NCBI GenBank assembly: GCA_910585555.1
Contig: CAJUFU010000015.1
Coordinates: 39,979-57,726, forward strand
Direction: 5' to 3'
Length of the DNA stretch: 17,748 nucleotides
From: an uncultured Lachnospiraceae bacterium
GTDB taxonomy: Bacteria; Bacillota; Clostridia; Lachnospirales; Lachnospiraceae
Of this stretch, positions 1-6,565 are shown in pieces; the stretch's first letter is position 1, and each line of letters opens with the position of its first letter. The notes under the pieces are model-generated. The model did not search any database, was not told the origin of the DNA, and worked only from the letters and a program-made list of their open reading frames with translations. The translations under genes were made by a program, and so were the position numbers.

Positions 1-20
1 GACGTGTGCTCTTCCGATCT
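1..20. other. Illumina adapter remnant at contig edge
   Basis: These bases equal the 3' end of the Illumina TruSeq read-2 adapter (ending GCTCTTCCGATCT). Genomic sequence begins at or just after position 21. The reading frame of spoIVB happens to stay open through the adapter, so automatic gene callers could start the gene inside it; that N-terminus would be artificial. Confidence 0.95.
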
Positions 21-70
21 AGAAAAACCAAACAATATTAAATTAAAAAATCAGATTTTTCATATACTAG

Positions 71-100
71 AAAGGACATACTCTAATGTGTGTCCTTTTT
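71..100 (+). terminator. Intrinsic terminator of an unseen upstream gene
   Basis: An 11-bp stem (71-81 with 88-98, one T-G pair) encloses a 6-base loop and ends in a run of five T. It lies before spoIVB and would end transcription from a gene beyond the contig edge. In Firmicutes that neighbour is often recN, but nothing of it is visible here. Its presence also argues against a spoIVB start upstream of position 100. Confidence 0.7.
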
Positions 101-135
101 CTGTTAAGAAAGTAGGAAAGACGAGGAATGGAAAA

Positions 136-1470
136 TTGAGCGATTTGATATATATGACCAGAGAACAGGAAAAAAAATACAGAGGCTTTTTATATCTGAT
201 ACTTTTGGCAGGCATAACAGCACTGATACTGACGATTTACTTTGCCTACTGGGATAAAATTCCCTCCACCATCAAAATCCGTGCCGGTGTGGAACAGGAA
301 TTGGATTTTCGGGTTCCCATATCCGGAGAGATTTATCGGATACAGGAGGAAGCGGCACAGGTATCTTCCGTAACGGAGCTGGCGGATACCGGGATATTGG
401 AGGAGGATGAGAGCACAGGAAGCATCCATGTAGATTTTGCACATACGGTAAAAGTCAGAGCAAACGAGATTGATACTTATCAGATGGATTTAAAACTGTT
501 TGGTGTTCTTCCTTATAAAAATGTGGACGTACAGGTGATTCAGGATAAACTGCTGATTCCTTCCGGAATACCGATTGGCATCTACGTTAAGACCAATGGG
601 GTGCTTGTGGTGGGTATCGGAGAGTTTGAGAACAGCGACGGCGATACGGTATCGCCCGCCAAGTATGTACTGCAGAAGGGAGATTATATCTTAAAGATTA
701 ACGGGGAAGAGGTAGAAAATAAGAAACAGCTGATAAGATTGGTGGAGGAATCCGAAGGGGAAGATATGGTGCTGACCATCAAGAGAAATGATGAAATAAC
801 AGATGTTATGATAGAACCTGACAAGAACAAGGGAAGTGAGTGGAAACTGGGCATCTGGATACGGGATAATGCACAGGGAATCGGCACCATGACCTATGAG
901 GGGACAGATCATACTTTTGGGGCCCTTGGACACGGCATTAACGATGTGGATACCTCCATTTTGATGAATTTGGAAGAAGGCATGTTATACAAGACAGAGA
1001 TTGTAGGCATCACCAGAGGCACCAACGGGTCGCCCGGAGAACTGACAGGCTATATTGAGTATGACAGTGAAAATGTGATCGGTGAGATTACCGAGAATAC
1101 CTCGGAGGGAATCTTTGGCATATGCGATGAGACCCGCATGGAGGACTCCGCCTATGAACCCATACCGATTGCCTTGAAACAGGAGATTTCGCTGGGGCCT
1201 GCGCAGATCATCTGTTCCGTTTCCAGTGAGCCGGAATTTTATGATGTGGAGATTGTGGAAGTGAATCTGGAACATGAGAACGTGAACCGGGGTATTGTCA
1301 TCCGGGTGGTGGATGAGAAATTACTGACGCTCACCGGGGGAATTATCCAGGGAATGAGCGGCAGCCCCATTATCCAGAACGGTAAACTTGTGGGGGCGGT
1401 GACCCATGTGCTGGTAAATGATTCTACCAGGGGATATGGGATTTTTATTGAGGAGATGTTGACGCATTGA
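136..1470 (+). CDS. spoIVB: SpoIVB sporulation serine peptidase
   Basis: SpoIVB is the forespore-secreted serine peptidase (family S55) that triggers pro-sigma-K processing in the mother cell. The N-terminus carries one membrane segment (about residues 18-36), followed by a PDZ domain around the stretch containing GDYILKINGEEV, and a C-terminal peptidase domain. Catalytic signatures are the histidine in GALGHG (codon 931-933) and the serine motif GMSGSP (1351-1368), with an upstream Asp in VVDEK. Length is about 444 residues against about 425 in Bacillus. I chose TTG at 136 because GAGG lies 9 bases upstream; ATG at 154 is the alternative but has a poor ribosome site. The longer open frame back to position 4 runs through the terminator and the adapter and is rejected. 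Unlike the usual Firmicute order, spo0A does not follow. A forespore promoter could not be resolved. Confidence 0.93.
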   Translation: MSDLIYMTREQEKKYRGFLYLILLAGITALILTIYFAYWDKIPSTIKIRAGVEQELDFRVPISGEIYRIQEEAAQVSSVTELADTGILEEDESTGSIHVDFAHTVKVRANEIDTYQMDLKLFGVLPYKNVDVQVIQDKLLIPSGIPIGIYVKTNGVLVVGIGEFENSDGDTVSPAKYVLQKGDYILKINGEEVENKKQLIRLVEESEGEDMVLTIKRNDEITDVMIEPDKNKGSEWKLGIWIRDNAQGIGTMTYEGTDHTFGALGHGINDVDTSILMNLEEGMLYKTEIVGITRGTNGSPGELTGYIEYDSENVIGEITENTSEGIFGICDETRMEDSAYEPIPIALKQEISLGPAQIICSVSSEPEFYDVEIVEVNLEHENVNRGIVIRVVDEKLLTLTGGIIQGMSGSPIIQNGKLVGAVTHVLVNDSTRGYGIFIEEMLTH

Positions 1471-1496
1471 GTGACAGGGGATGTGGCAGTGCAGGA

Positions 1497-1530
1497 AAAG
1501 AGCTTCTGGCAAAGAGGCCGGGAGCTCTTT
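1497..1530 (+). terminator. Hairpin after spoIVB, probable terminator
   Basis: A 14-bp stem with two G-T pairs (1497-1510 with 1517-1530) and a 6-base loop lies 27 bases after the spoIVB stop. The T tract is only three bases, so termination may be partial. It separates spoIVB from the SOS promoter downstream. Confidence 0.55.
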
Positions 1531-1577
1531 GAGGCCAGGAATGGTTCTTCCGCGTCTGTTCCGGTAAATATTACATA

Positions 1578-1606
1578 TTTACAACAGAACGTATGTTTGA
1601 TAATAT
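1578..1606 (+). promoter_or_regulatory. Sigma-A promoter of the damage-response operon
   Basis: TTTACA (1578-1583) and TAATAT (1601-1606) are separated by 17 bases; GATAAT (1599-1604) is an alternative -10. The LexA box fills the spacer, so repressor binding would exclude RNA polymerase. The 5' leader to the first start codon would be about 33 bases. Confidence 0.6.
1586..1599 (+). promoter_or_regulatory. LexA (DinR) SOS box
   Basis: The sequence AGAACGTATGTTTG fits the Firmicute LexA consensus CGAACRNRYGTTYC at all core positions (GAAC, RNRY, GTTY) and differs only at the two outer bases. It sits between -35 and -10 of the promoter for the small ORF, Y-family polymerase and SRAP genes, whose products are fitting SOS targets. 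Confidence 0.8.
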
Positions 1607-1645
1607 TATATTACACCAAAGACCAGACGGGAGGAGGTGAGGGAA

Positions 1646-1945
1646 ATGGAAGAGAAAGTGCAGATGGGAACATGGACAGACGGTCTCACAAATATACCGA
1701 TTCAAATGATGTCGCTGACCGATCGTGACGGCAGGATAACGCCGCAATGGTTCAGGCTGGAGACGGATGACCATGAGATTATGATGTGCCGGATTGAGCA
1801 GGTAGTATCCCGGGGAGAAAAGAAGTATGTGGGTGTGCGGGAGAAACAGTTTGTCTGTAAGATCAGAATGGGAGAGATCTGTAAAACCCTGGAAATGCGG
1901 TACAGTGTGGAGTCCCAGAAGTGGCGCATCTTCCAATTCCTGTAG
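1646..1945 (+). CDS. Small protein of SOS operon, function unknown
   Basis: This 99-residue protein is the first gene after the LexA-controlled promoter. ATG at 1646 is preceded by GGAGG about 9 bases upstream; an in-frame GTG at 1637 overlaps that site and is rejected. The sequence has no signal peptide or membrane segment and looks beta-rich, with basic and aromatic residues and the ending KWRIFQFL. Its last 25 bases overlap the polymerase gene, which points to translational coupling and a joint role. The pattern P-x-W-F-R near residue 33, spaced R/V positions and a W near the C-terminus resembles the small DUF6504-type proteins found beside mutasome polymerases, but the similarity is only suggestive. 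It is not a YolD-like protein as far as I can see. The gene is well supported by site and context; the function is not known. Confidence 0.75.
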   Translation: MEEKVQMGTWTDGLTNIPIQMMSLTDRDGRITPQWFRLETDDHEIMMCRIEQVVSRGEKKYVGVREKQFVCKIRMGEICKTLEMRYSVESQKWRIFQFL

Positions 1946-3246
1946 CAGTGGGCAGATATGTATTTCATATTGATGTCAACAGTGCTTTTCTTTCCTGGAG
2001 CGCGGCATACAGAGTGGACGTGCTGGGAGAAAAAGAAGATATCAGGCAGATTCCCAGCATTGTAGGCGGAGACCAGGAGAAACGCCACGGGATTGTGCTT
2101 GCCAAAAGCACGCCCGCCAAGAAGTTTGGGATTCAGACCGGCGAACCGATTGTGGCTGCAAAGAAGAAATGCCCGGGACTGGTCATTGTACCGCCTGATT
2201 ATGGCTTGTATGTGACTTCTTCCAGAGCTTTTATCAAGATACTGCAAGAATACAGCGATCAGGTGATACAGTACAGCATTGATGAAGCCTGGGTGGTGTT
2301 TGAAGGATTTGAGAAGCTGTATGGACGAGACCAGATGGTAACGCTTGCCTATGAGTTGAAGGACAGAATCAGGGAGGAGCTTGGATTTACAGTAAACGTA
2401 GGCATCTCAGAAAATTTCCTGTTGTCCAAAACGGCGGGAGATTTTTCGAAGCCGGATAAAGTACACACGCTTTTTGCAGATGAAATCGCACAGAAGATGT
2501 GGCCGCTTCCTGTTTCGGATTTGTTCCTTTGCGGCCGGGCCACGGTGGAGAAGCTGCACCGATTGGGGATTCGTACCATAGGGGAACTGGCCCAGGCAGA
2601 TGAGGGAATGATTCGTGCCCATTTGAAAAAGAATGGCGGAACCATCCAGAACTTTGCAAGAGGCGGCGATTTGGATTTCGATATGATCACCCATGAGGCA
2701 AACAAAGGCTATGGGAACAGCCTCACGGCGCCGGTGGATATCGTGACAGAGGAATACGCGAAGCATTTACTTCTCTCCCTCAGCGAGACAGTGGGGGCGA
2801 GACTTAGAAGTGACGGCGTGATGATCGGGGTGGTCAGCGTACATCTTACGACCTGTGAGTTCCAACATATGAATAAACAGATGCAGTTGGACTCCCCTAC
2901 GAATACCACGGAAGAGATTTATGAGGCGGCCTGCCAGATACTGGAAAAGCTGTGGAATCAAAAGACGCCTGTCAGGCAGATCGGTGTCCATACCTCAAAG
3001 GTGCAGGAGGACGCCGCACGGCAATACAGTATCTTTGACAGGATGAAGAGCGATAAGCTGGAGAAATTAGAGAAACTGGACAGGACCATTGACCAGATTC
3101 GTGAGCGCTACGGGGAAGATGCCGTGTTCCGTGCCAGTTTCCTAAAAAGTAATGTATCCCATATGAGCGGCGGGCTGCATAAAGAGAGGCGCAGCGGGGT
3201 AACATTGGGGATAGATGTGGAAGGAGAAAATGTCAGGAATCTGTGA
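1921..3246 (+). CDS. Y-family translesion DNA polymerase (UmuC/DinB type)
   Basis: Y-family polymerases copy past damaged bases with low fidelity. The first catalytic motif is FHIDVNSAF (residues 15-23: Asp18, Asn20 as in UmuC, likely steric-gate Phe23). The second is YSIDEAW, giving the Asp-Glu pair near residue 121. Helix-hairpin-helix and little-finger regions follow. A QYSIF pentapeptide at residue 368 matches the beta-clamp-binding consensus QL[SD]LF. At 441 residues it is closer to UmuC (about 420) than to DinB (about 350). I keep GTG at 1921 because GGAG lies 8 bases upstream; a GTG at 1948 would give a shorter protein with no ribosome site. It overlaps the upstream small ORF and is followed after 37 bases by the SRAP gene, forming one SOS operon. 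It could be named dinB or umuC; sequence alone does not settle this. Confidence 0.92.
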   Translation: MAHLPIPVAVGRYVFHIDVNSAFLSWSAAYRVDVLGEKEDIRQIPSIVGGDQEKRHGIVLAKSTPAKKFGIQTGEPIVAAKKKCPGLVIVPPDYGLYVTSSRAFIKILQEYSDQVIQYSIDEAWVVFEGFEKLYGRDQMVTLAYELKDRIREELGFTVNVGISENFLLSKTAGDFSKPDKVHTLFADEIAQKMWPLPVSDLFLCGRATVEKLHRLGIRTIGELAQADEGMIRAHLKKNGGTIQNFARGGDLDFDMITHEANKGYGNSLTAPVDIVTEEYAKHLLLSLSETVGARLRSDGVMIGVVSVHLTTCEFQHMNKQMQLDSPTNTTEEIYEAACQILEKLWNQKTPVRQIGVHTSKVQEDAARQYSIFDRMKSDKLEKLEKLDRTIDQIRERYGEDAVFRASFLKSNVSHMSGGLHKERRSGVTLGIDVEGENVRNL

Positions 3247-3283
3247 GAGTTTATAAGGATTTTGATGACAGGATGGGAGAAAC

Positions 3284-3880
3284 ATGTGCGGAAGATTTTA
3301 TATAGAGGATGAGACCATGCGGGAGATAGAGCGGATTGCCAAAAGGATTGACCGTCAGATGGCAAAATCAGGAGAGGTACATCCGTCGGAACCTGCACTT
3401 GTCCTGCGGGCCAGTCAGGACAGTATGGTATCGGAAGTGCTTAAATGGGGATATGAAGCCGCCAGAAAGAATACGCTGCTTTTTAATGCCAGGAGCGAGA
3501 CGGTGAGACAGCGGCCGATGTTTCGCTATGATTATGAAACGCGACGCTGTCTGATACCGGCGGATAAATTTTATGAGTGGAAGCACATCGGAGAAAAGAG
3601 AAAGGAGAAATATGAATTCTTTGCACAAGGTGAAGTTTTGTATCTGGCAGGTATTTATCATAAAGCGCCGGAAGGGGATCGGTTTACCATTCTTACCAGG
3701 GAAGCGGAAGGGTGTATGGCCGGAATTCACCAGCGGATGCCGCTCATACTGCATCGGGAGGACATGGAACGGTGGCTGTTTTCGGAGGCGGAAGCCAGGA
3801 AGCTGTTGGACAGCCATTTTGCAGATCTGCGAAGGAGGAAGAGCGAAGACGGCGGATACCAGCAGATGAGTTTGTTTTAG
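3284..3880 (+). CDS. SRAP-domain abasic-site protein (YedK/HMCES family)
   Basis: SRAP proteins form a thiazolidine crosslink with abasic sites in single-stranded DNA and so protect forks from strand breaks. All hallmark residues are present: catalytic Cys2 in MCGRF, exposed after removal of Met1; the Asn in NARSETV; the Glu in FYEWK; and the His in HQRMPL. Length, 198 residues, is slightly short of Escherichia coli YedK (222). GGGAG lies about 6 bases before the ATG. The protein ends in QMSLF (3863-3877), which fits the beta-clamp-binding pentapeptide and parallels the C-terminal PCNA-binding motif of human HMCES. It is last in the LexA-controlled operon behind the Y-family polymerase. No clear hairpin terminator follows, only a T-rich stretch. 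Confidence 0.93.
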   Translation: MCGRFYIEDETMREIERIAKRIDRQMAKSGEVHPSEPALVLRASQDSMVSEVLKWGYEAARKNTLLFNARSETVRQRPMFRYDYETRRCLIPADKFYEWKHIGEKRKEKYEFFAQGEVLYLAGIYHKAPEGDRFTILTREAEGCMAGIHQRMPLILHREDMERWLFSEAEARKLLDSHFADLRRRKSEDGGYQQMSLF

Positions 3881-4013
3881 ATATTTTTGTTTTTTCTGTC
3901 ATTAACATAGCAAGACTAAAAGGAAAATGCAATAGCGGATAATTATTTCTAATATAACAACAGTGCAACGGTGAGCTGATTGTGCGATGTGTCTAAATAT
4001 CTGGATATATTTC

Positions 4014-4026
4014 TGAAAATATTTCG
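4014..4026. promoter_or_regulatory. Palindrome shared with the lacI promoter region
   Basis: TGAAAATATTTCG here matches 12 of 13 bases of the symmetric TGAAAATATTTCA at 5320-5332, so the same AT-rich dyad flanks the LacI-type gene on both sides. It lies in the 186-base gap between the convergent SRAP and lacI-type genes. It might be a second operator, but in AT-rich sequence chance is a real alternative. Confidence 0.25.
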
Positions 4027-4066
4027 TGAAATGAAAATTTTATAATGCGTTATCTTGTCAAAAGTA

Positions 4067-4095
4067 AAGGATGCCGGGGGTATCCGGACATCCTT
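4067..4095 (-). terminator. Intrinsic terminator of the LacI-type gene
   Basis: An 11-bp stem (4067-4077 with 4084-4095, one bulged A) and a 6-base loop lie 15 bases after the stop of the - strand regulator. On the - strand the hairpin is followed by a T-rich stretch broken by AC, so its efficiency is uncertain. It also faces read-through from the convergent SRAP operon. Confidence 0.6.
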
Positions 4096-4109
4096 ATGTC
4101 AATAAAAAG

Positions 4110-5108
4110 CTATTGAGAAGCGGTAGATTCCCTGATTACAAGTTCCGTATTCAGAATCAGCGGCTTGGGAATCCTTTCGGGATTTTGAATCATTTCTACC
4201 AAAAGCTCACAGGAGGAATACCCTTCCTGAAAGCTTGGCTGGCTGACGGTTGTGATGGAGGGGGTTGTCAGCATGGAAAAGTCGATATTGTCAAAACCCA
4301 CTACCATGATATCCCGGGGGATTTTGAGGTTGTATTTCTTGGCGGCACGGATTACGGTGGCGGCAAATACGTCAGAGATAACGAAAAAGGCATTTGGATG
4401 CGGGTCGGCGTTTAACAGTCTGCAAACGGCAGAGTATGCCATTTCAAAGTTGATTGCAGGCAGGGAGACAATCCAGCTTTGGGGCACAAAGATATCGCGG
4501 CTTTGCAGAACGTTGAGGAATCCCTCCTGCCGTTTGCGGGCATAGTTGAAGCTATAGGGTCCGTTGATCAGGGAAATCTTATTCCTGCCGCAGGACAGTA
4601 AATATTCTGTGGCCATCTCGGCTGCTGCCACATCATCAATCGTGACGTAGGGGCAGTCAGAGCGTTCATTGTATTCGCAACACTGAATCAGAGGGGCAAT
4701 AGCTTGAATCTGTTCCAGGAAATCTTCGTGGATGCAGCTTGCCAGAATGACGCCGGCAACGTTGCTTGTATGGAGAAGGCGGCAGAAACCGCCGATTGTA
4801 TTACGATTTATAGGGGTTATATTAATCAGCAGATCGTATCCATGTGCCTGGGCGGAAGTGTTTGCGCCGCGTATCACCTCCCGGTAGAAAACATTGTTGA
4901 TCTCAGGAAGGTTCAAGACAATATTCTTTTTGGAAGGAACTTCAGGCACTGTGGGTTCAAATACATAACCAAGAGCAGACATAGCGTCTTCTACCTGCAG
5001 TACCGTTTCCGGTTTGACGATGGAGCGATGATTTATGACCCGGGATACGGTGGCGGCGGATACGCCGGCTTTTTGGGAGATATCTGCGATGGTGATTTTC
5101 TTTTTCAT
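4110..5108 (-). CDS. LacI-family transcriptional repressor
   Basis: The 332-residue protein has the LacI-family layout. The N-terminal helix-turn-helix has ITIADISQKAGVSAATVSRV at residues 4-23, and the hinge helix follows near residue 50. A periplasmic-binding-protein-like sensor domain spans about residues 60-330. The start at 5108 places MKKK directly before the HTH; an AAGGA ribosome site lies about 13 bases upstream, which is somewhat far. The longer open frame up to 5435 adds only leader sequence without family character. The gene is divergent from the sugar operon, the usual arrangement for a local repressor that senses the transported sugar or a derived metabolite. The ligand cannot be told from the sequence. 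Confidence 0.93.
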   Translation of the reverse strand: MKKKITIADISQKAGVSAATVSRVINHRSIVKPETVLQVEDAMSALGYVFEPTVPEVPSKKNIVLNLPEINNVFYREVIRGANTSAQAHGYDLLINITPINRNTIGGFCRLLHTSNVAGVILASCIHEDFLEQIQAIAPLIQCCEYNERSDCPYVTIDDVAAAEMATEYLLSCGRNKISLINGPYSFNYARKRQEGFLNVLQSRDIFVPQSWIVSLPAINFEMAYSAVCRLLNADPHPNAFFVISDVFAATVIRAAKKYNLKIPRDIMVVGFDNIDFSMLTTPSITTVSQPSFQEGYSSCELLVEMIQNPERIPKPLILNTELVIRESTASQ

Positions 5109-5241
5109 GGCATTTGCGAATTCCTTTCTTACATTGTGATAGCGGTGCAGACAGACAGCCGTGTTTATATCCGTGGACAATGGTTCAAGTACTGTGGCTG
5201 CACAAATATTTGACGAATGCCAAGGGATTTGACTGATAGAT

Positions 5242-5270
5242 ATTGTAGTATAATTCAATGTTTTTGTAAA
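5242..5270 (-). promoter_or_regulatory. Sigma-A promoter of the LacI-type gene
   Basis: Read on the - strand, TTTACA (5265-5270) and TACAAT (5242-5247) are spaced by 17 bases. Transcription would start near 5235 and give a leader of about 127 bases before the ATG at 5108, in which I see no strong structure. Confidence 0.6.
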
Positions 5271-5276
5271 GAAAAA

Positions 5277-5332
5277 TGAAAGTATCTTAATCTTAAGTGA
5301 AAATGATATGAAAGATATATGAAAATATTTCA
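5277..5332. repeat. Helically phased TGAAA repeats ending in a palindrome
   Basis: TGAAA occurs at 5277, 5298, 5309 and 5320, spaced 21, 11 and 11 bases, so all copies face the same side of the helix. The last is the left arm of TGAAAATATTTCA (5320-5332). The array lies just upstream of the lacI-type -35 and about 100 bases upstream of the operon promoter. It could bend DNA as phased A tracts or bind a protein. Confidence 0.4.
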
Positions 5333-5425
5333 GAAAAATACTAAATTTGTTGTAAATAGATAATAAATAATGGCAGAAACCAATAGATATAATTAACGAA
5401 ATGTACAAAATACACAAAAAATAGC

Positions 5426-5454
5426 TTGATAACACAAAAAGACTATACTATTAT
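5426..5454 (+). promoter_or_regulatory. Sigma-A promoter of the sugar operon
   Basis: TTGATA (5426-5431) and TATTAT (5449-5454) are separated by exactly 17 bases, each one mismatch or less from consensus. Transcription would start near 5461, about 58 bases before the oxidoreductase start. A 14-base dyad, CTATA-N4-TATAG (5443-5456), covers the -10 and is a candidate repressor operator. Confidence 0.7.
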
Positions 5455-5518
5455 AGCAATAAAGACAAACAAAAATTTTCAGAAAGAATGAAATATATTG
5501 TGAAAGGAGATGAAAGGA

Positions 5519-6565
5519 ATGAGGGTAGGCGTTATTGGGTGTGGAAAAATAGCGCAGGTTCGTCACATTCCGGAGTATTGTGCAAATGAGAGTGTGGAGA
5601 TCGGCGGATACTTTGATTTTAATGCAGAACGAGCAAAAGAACTGTCAGAGAAATTCGGCGGAAAAGCATACCAGTCTGTGGAAGAGATGTTTGCTGACCA
5701 GGCAATTGATGCAGTGAGCGTATGTGTGGCGAATCATGCACATGCCGAAACAACGATCAAAGCCCTGCGGGCCGGTAAACATGTTCTTTGTGAAAAGCCT
5801 ATGGCAGTCACGTTGGAAGACTGCATACAGATGGTTGAGGAAGCCGAAAAGGCCGGAAAGGTTTTGATGATTGGTCAGAATCAACGTTTTGCCAAAGCCC
5901 ATAGAAAGGCTAAGGAGCTGATAAAAGAAGGTGCGATTGGTAATGTGATTACATTTAAGACGAACTTCGGGCATGGCGGCCCCGAGACATGGAGTATCGA
6001 CCCGGGTGCAAATAGTTGGTTTTTTGATAGAAAAAAAGCAGCTATGGGAGCCATGGCGGATTTGGGAATTCATAAGACGGACTTGATACAGTTCTTGTTA
6101 GACAGCAGGGTTGTAGAGACCACGGCCAAGGTGGTTACGTTAGACAAGAAAGATGCGGCGGGCAGTCTGATCGGGGTGGATGACAATGCCGTTTGTATTT
6201 ACAGGCTGGAGAATGGGGTCCTGGGGACCATGACGGCCAGTTGGACCTATTACGGGGAAGAAGATAATTCTACTATATTATATGGAAGCAAAGGCATCAT
6301 GAAAATCTATGACAATCCGGATTACGCCATCACGATTATCACCAAAGAGGGTGAACGGATTCTGTATGATATCGATCAGATTCAGACCAATGACAAGCAG
6401 ACTAAGTCAGGGGTGATTGACGAGTTTGTGGGGGCTGTACTGGAAAATCGAAAATCTTTGGTAGAGGGAAGTGATGTGCTGAATGCAATGCGGGCGGTCT
6501 TTGCCAGTCTTGCATCCAGTGAAAAGGGAATGACAGTGACAGTCGTTCCGGGAGGTGAAGTATGA
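5519..6565 (+). CDS. Gfo/Idh/MocA-family sugar oxidoreductase
   Basis: The family oxidises or reduces a hydroxyl of sugars or inositols with NAD(P). The N-terminal Rossmann fold shows GVIGCGKIA (residues 4-12). The catalytic lysine is in CEKPMAV near residue 93. The C-terminal domain has DLGIHKTD, which supplies the D-x3-H catalytic pair near residue 180. Length is 348, typical. ATG at 5519 is preferred because GGAG lies 9 bases upstream; the in-frame ATG at 5510 touches that site directly. It is the first gene of the operon behind a good promoter and overlaps the next gene by four bases (ATGA). With an isomerase and an importer downstream and no kinase, oxidation of an imported sugar or inositol is likely. 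Inositol dehydrogenase or 3-keto-sugar-forming activity are both possible. Confidence 0.9.
   Translation: MRVGVIGCGKIAQVRHIPEYCANESVEIGGYFDFNAERAKELSEKFGGKAYQSVEEMFADQAIDAVSVCVANHAHAETTIKALRAGKHVLCEKPMAVTLEDCIQMVEEAEKAGKVLMIGQNQRFAKAHRKAKELIKEGAIGNVITFKTNFGHGGPETWSIDPGANSWFFDRKKAAMGAMADLGIHKTDLIQFLLDSRVVETTAKVVTLDKKDAAGSLIGVDDNAVCIYRLENGVLGTMTASWTYYGEEDNSTILYGSKGIMKIYDNPDYAITIITKEGERILYDIDQIQTNDKQTKSGVIDEFVGAVLENRKSLVEGSDVLNAMRAVFASLASSEKGMTVTVVPGGEV

Noticed and set aside
4..135. N-terminal extension of spoIVB
   Set aside because: The first codons are adapter sequence and the rest crosses a clear terminator hairpin at 71-100.
1471..1728. Open frame of 85 codons right after the spoIVB stop
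   Set aside because: It starts with GTG at the stop codon without a ribosome site, crosses a terminator hairpin, the LexA box and the promoter, and overlaps the well-supported small ORF in another frame.
4041..4046. TATAAT in the gap between the convergent SRAP and LacI-type genes
   Set aside because: No -35 at suitable distance and no downstream gene on the + strand.
5109..5435. N-terminal extension of the LacI-type protein
   Set aside because: The added residues have no family character and would cross the predicted -35 and -10 of its own promoter; the HTH begins right after the ATG at 5108.
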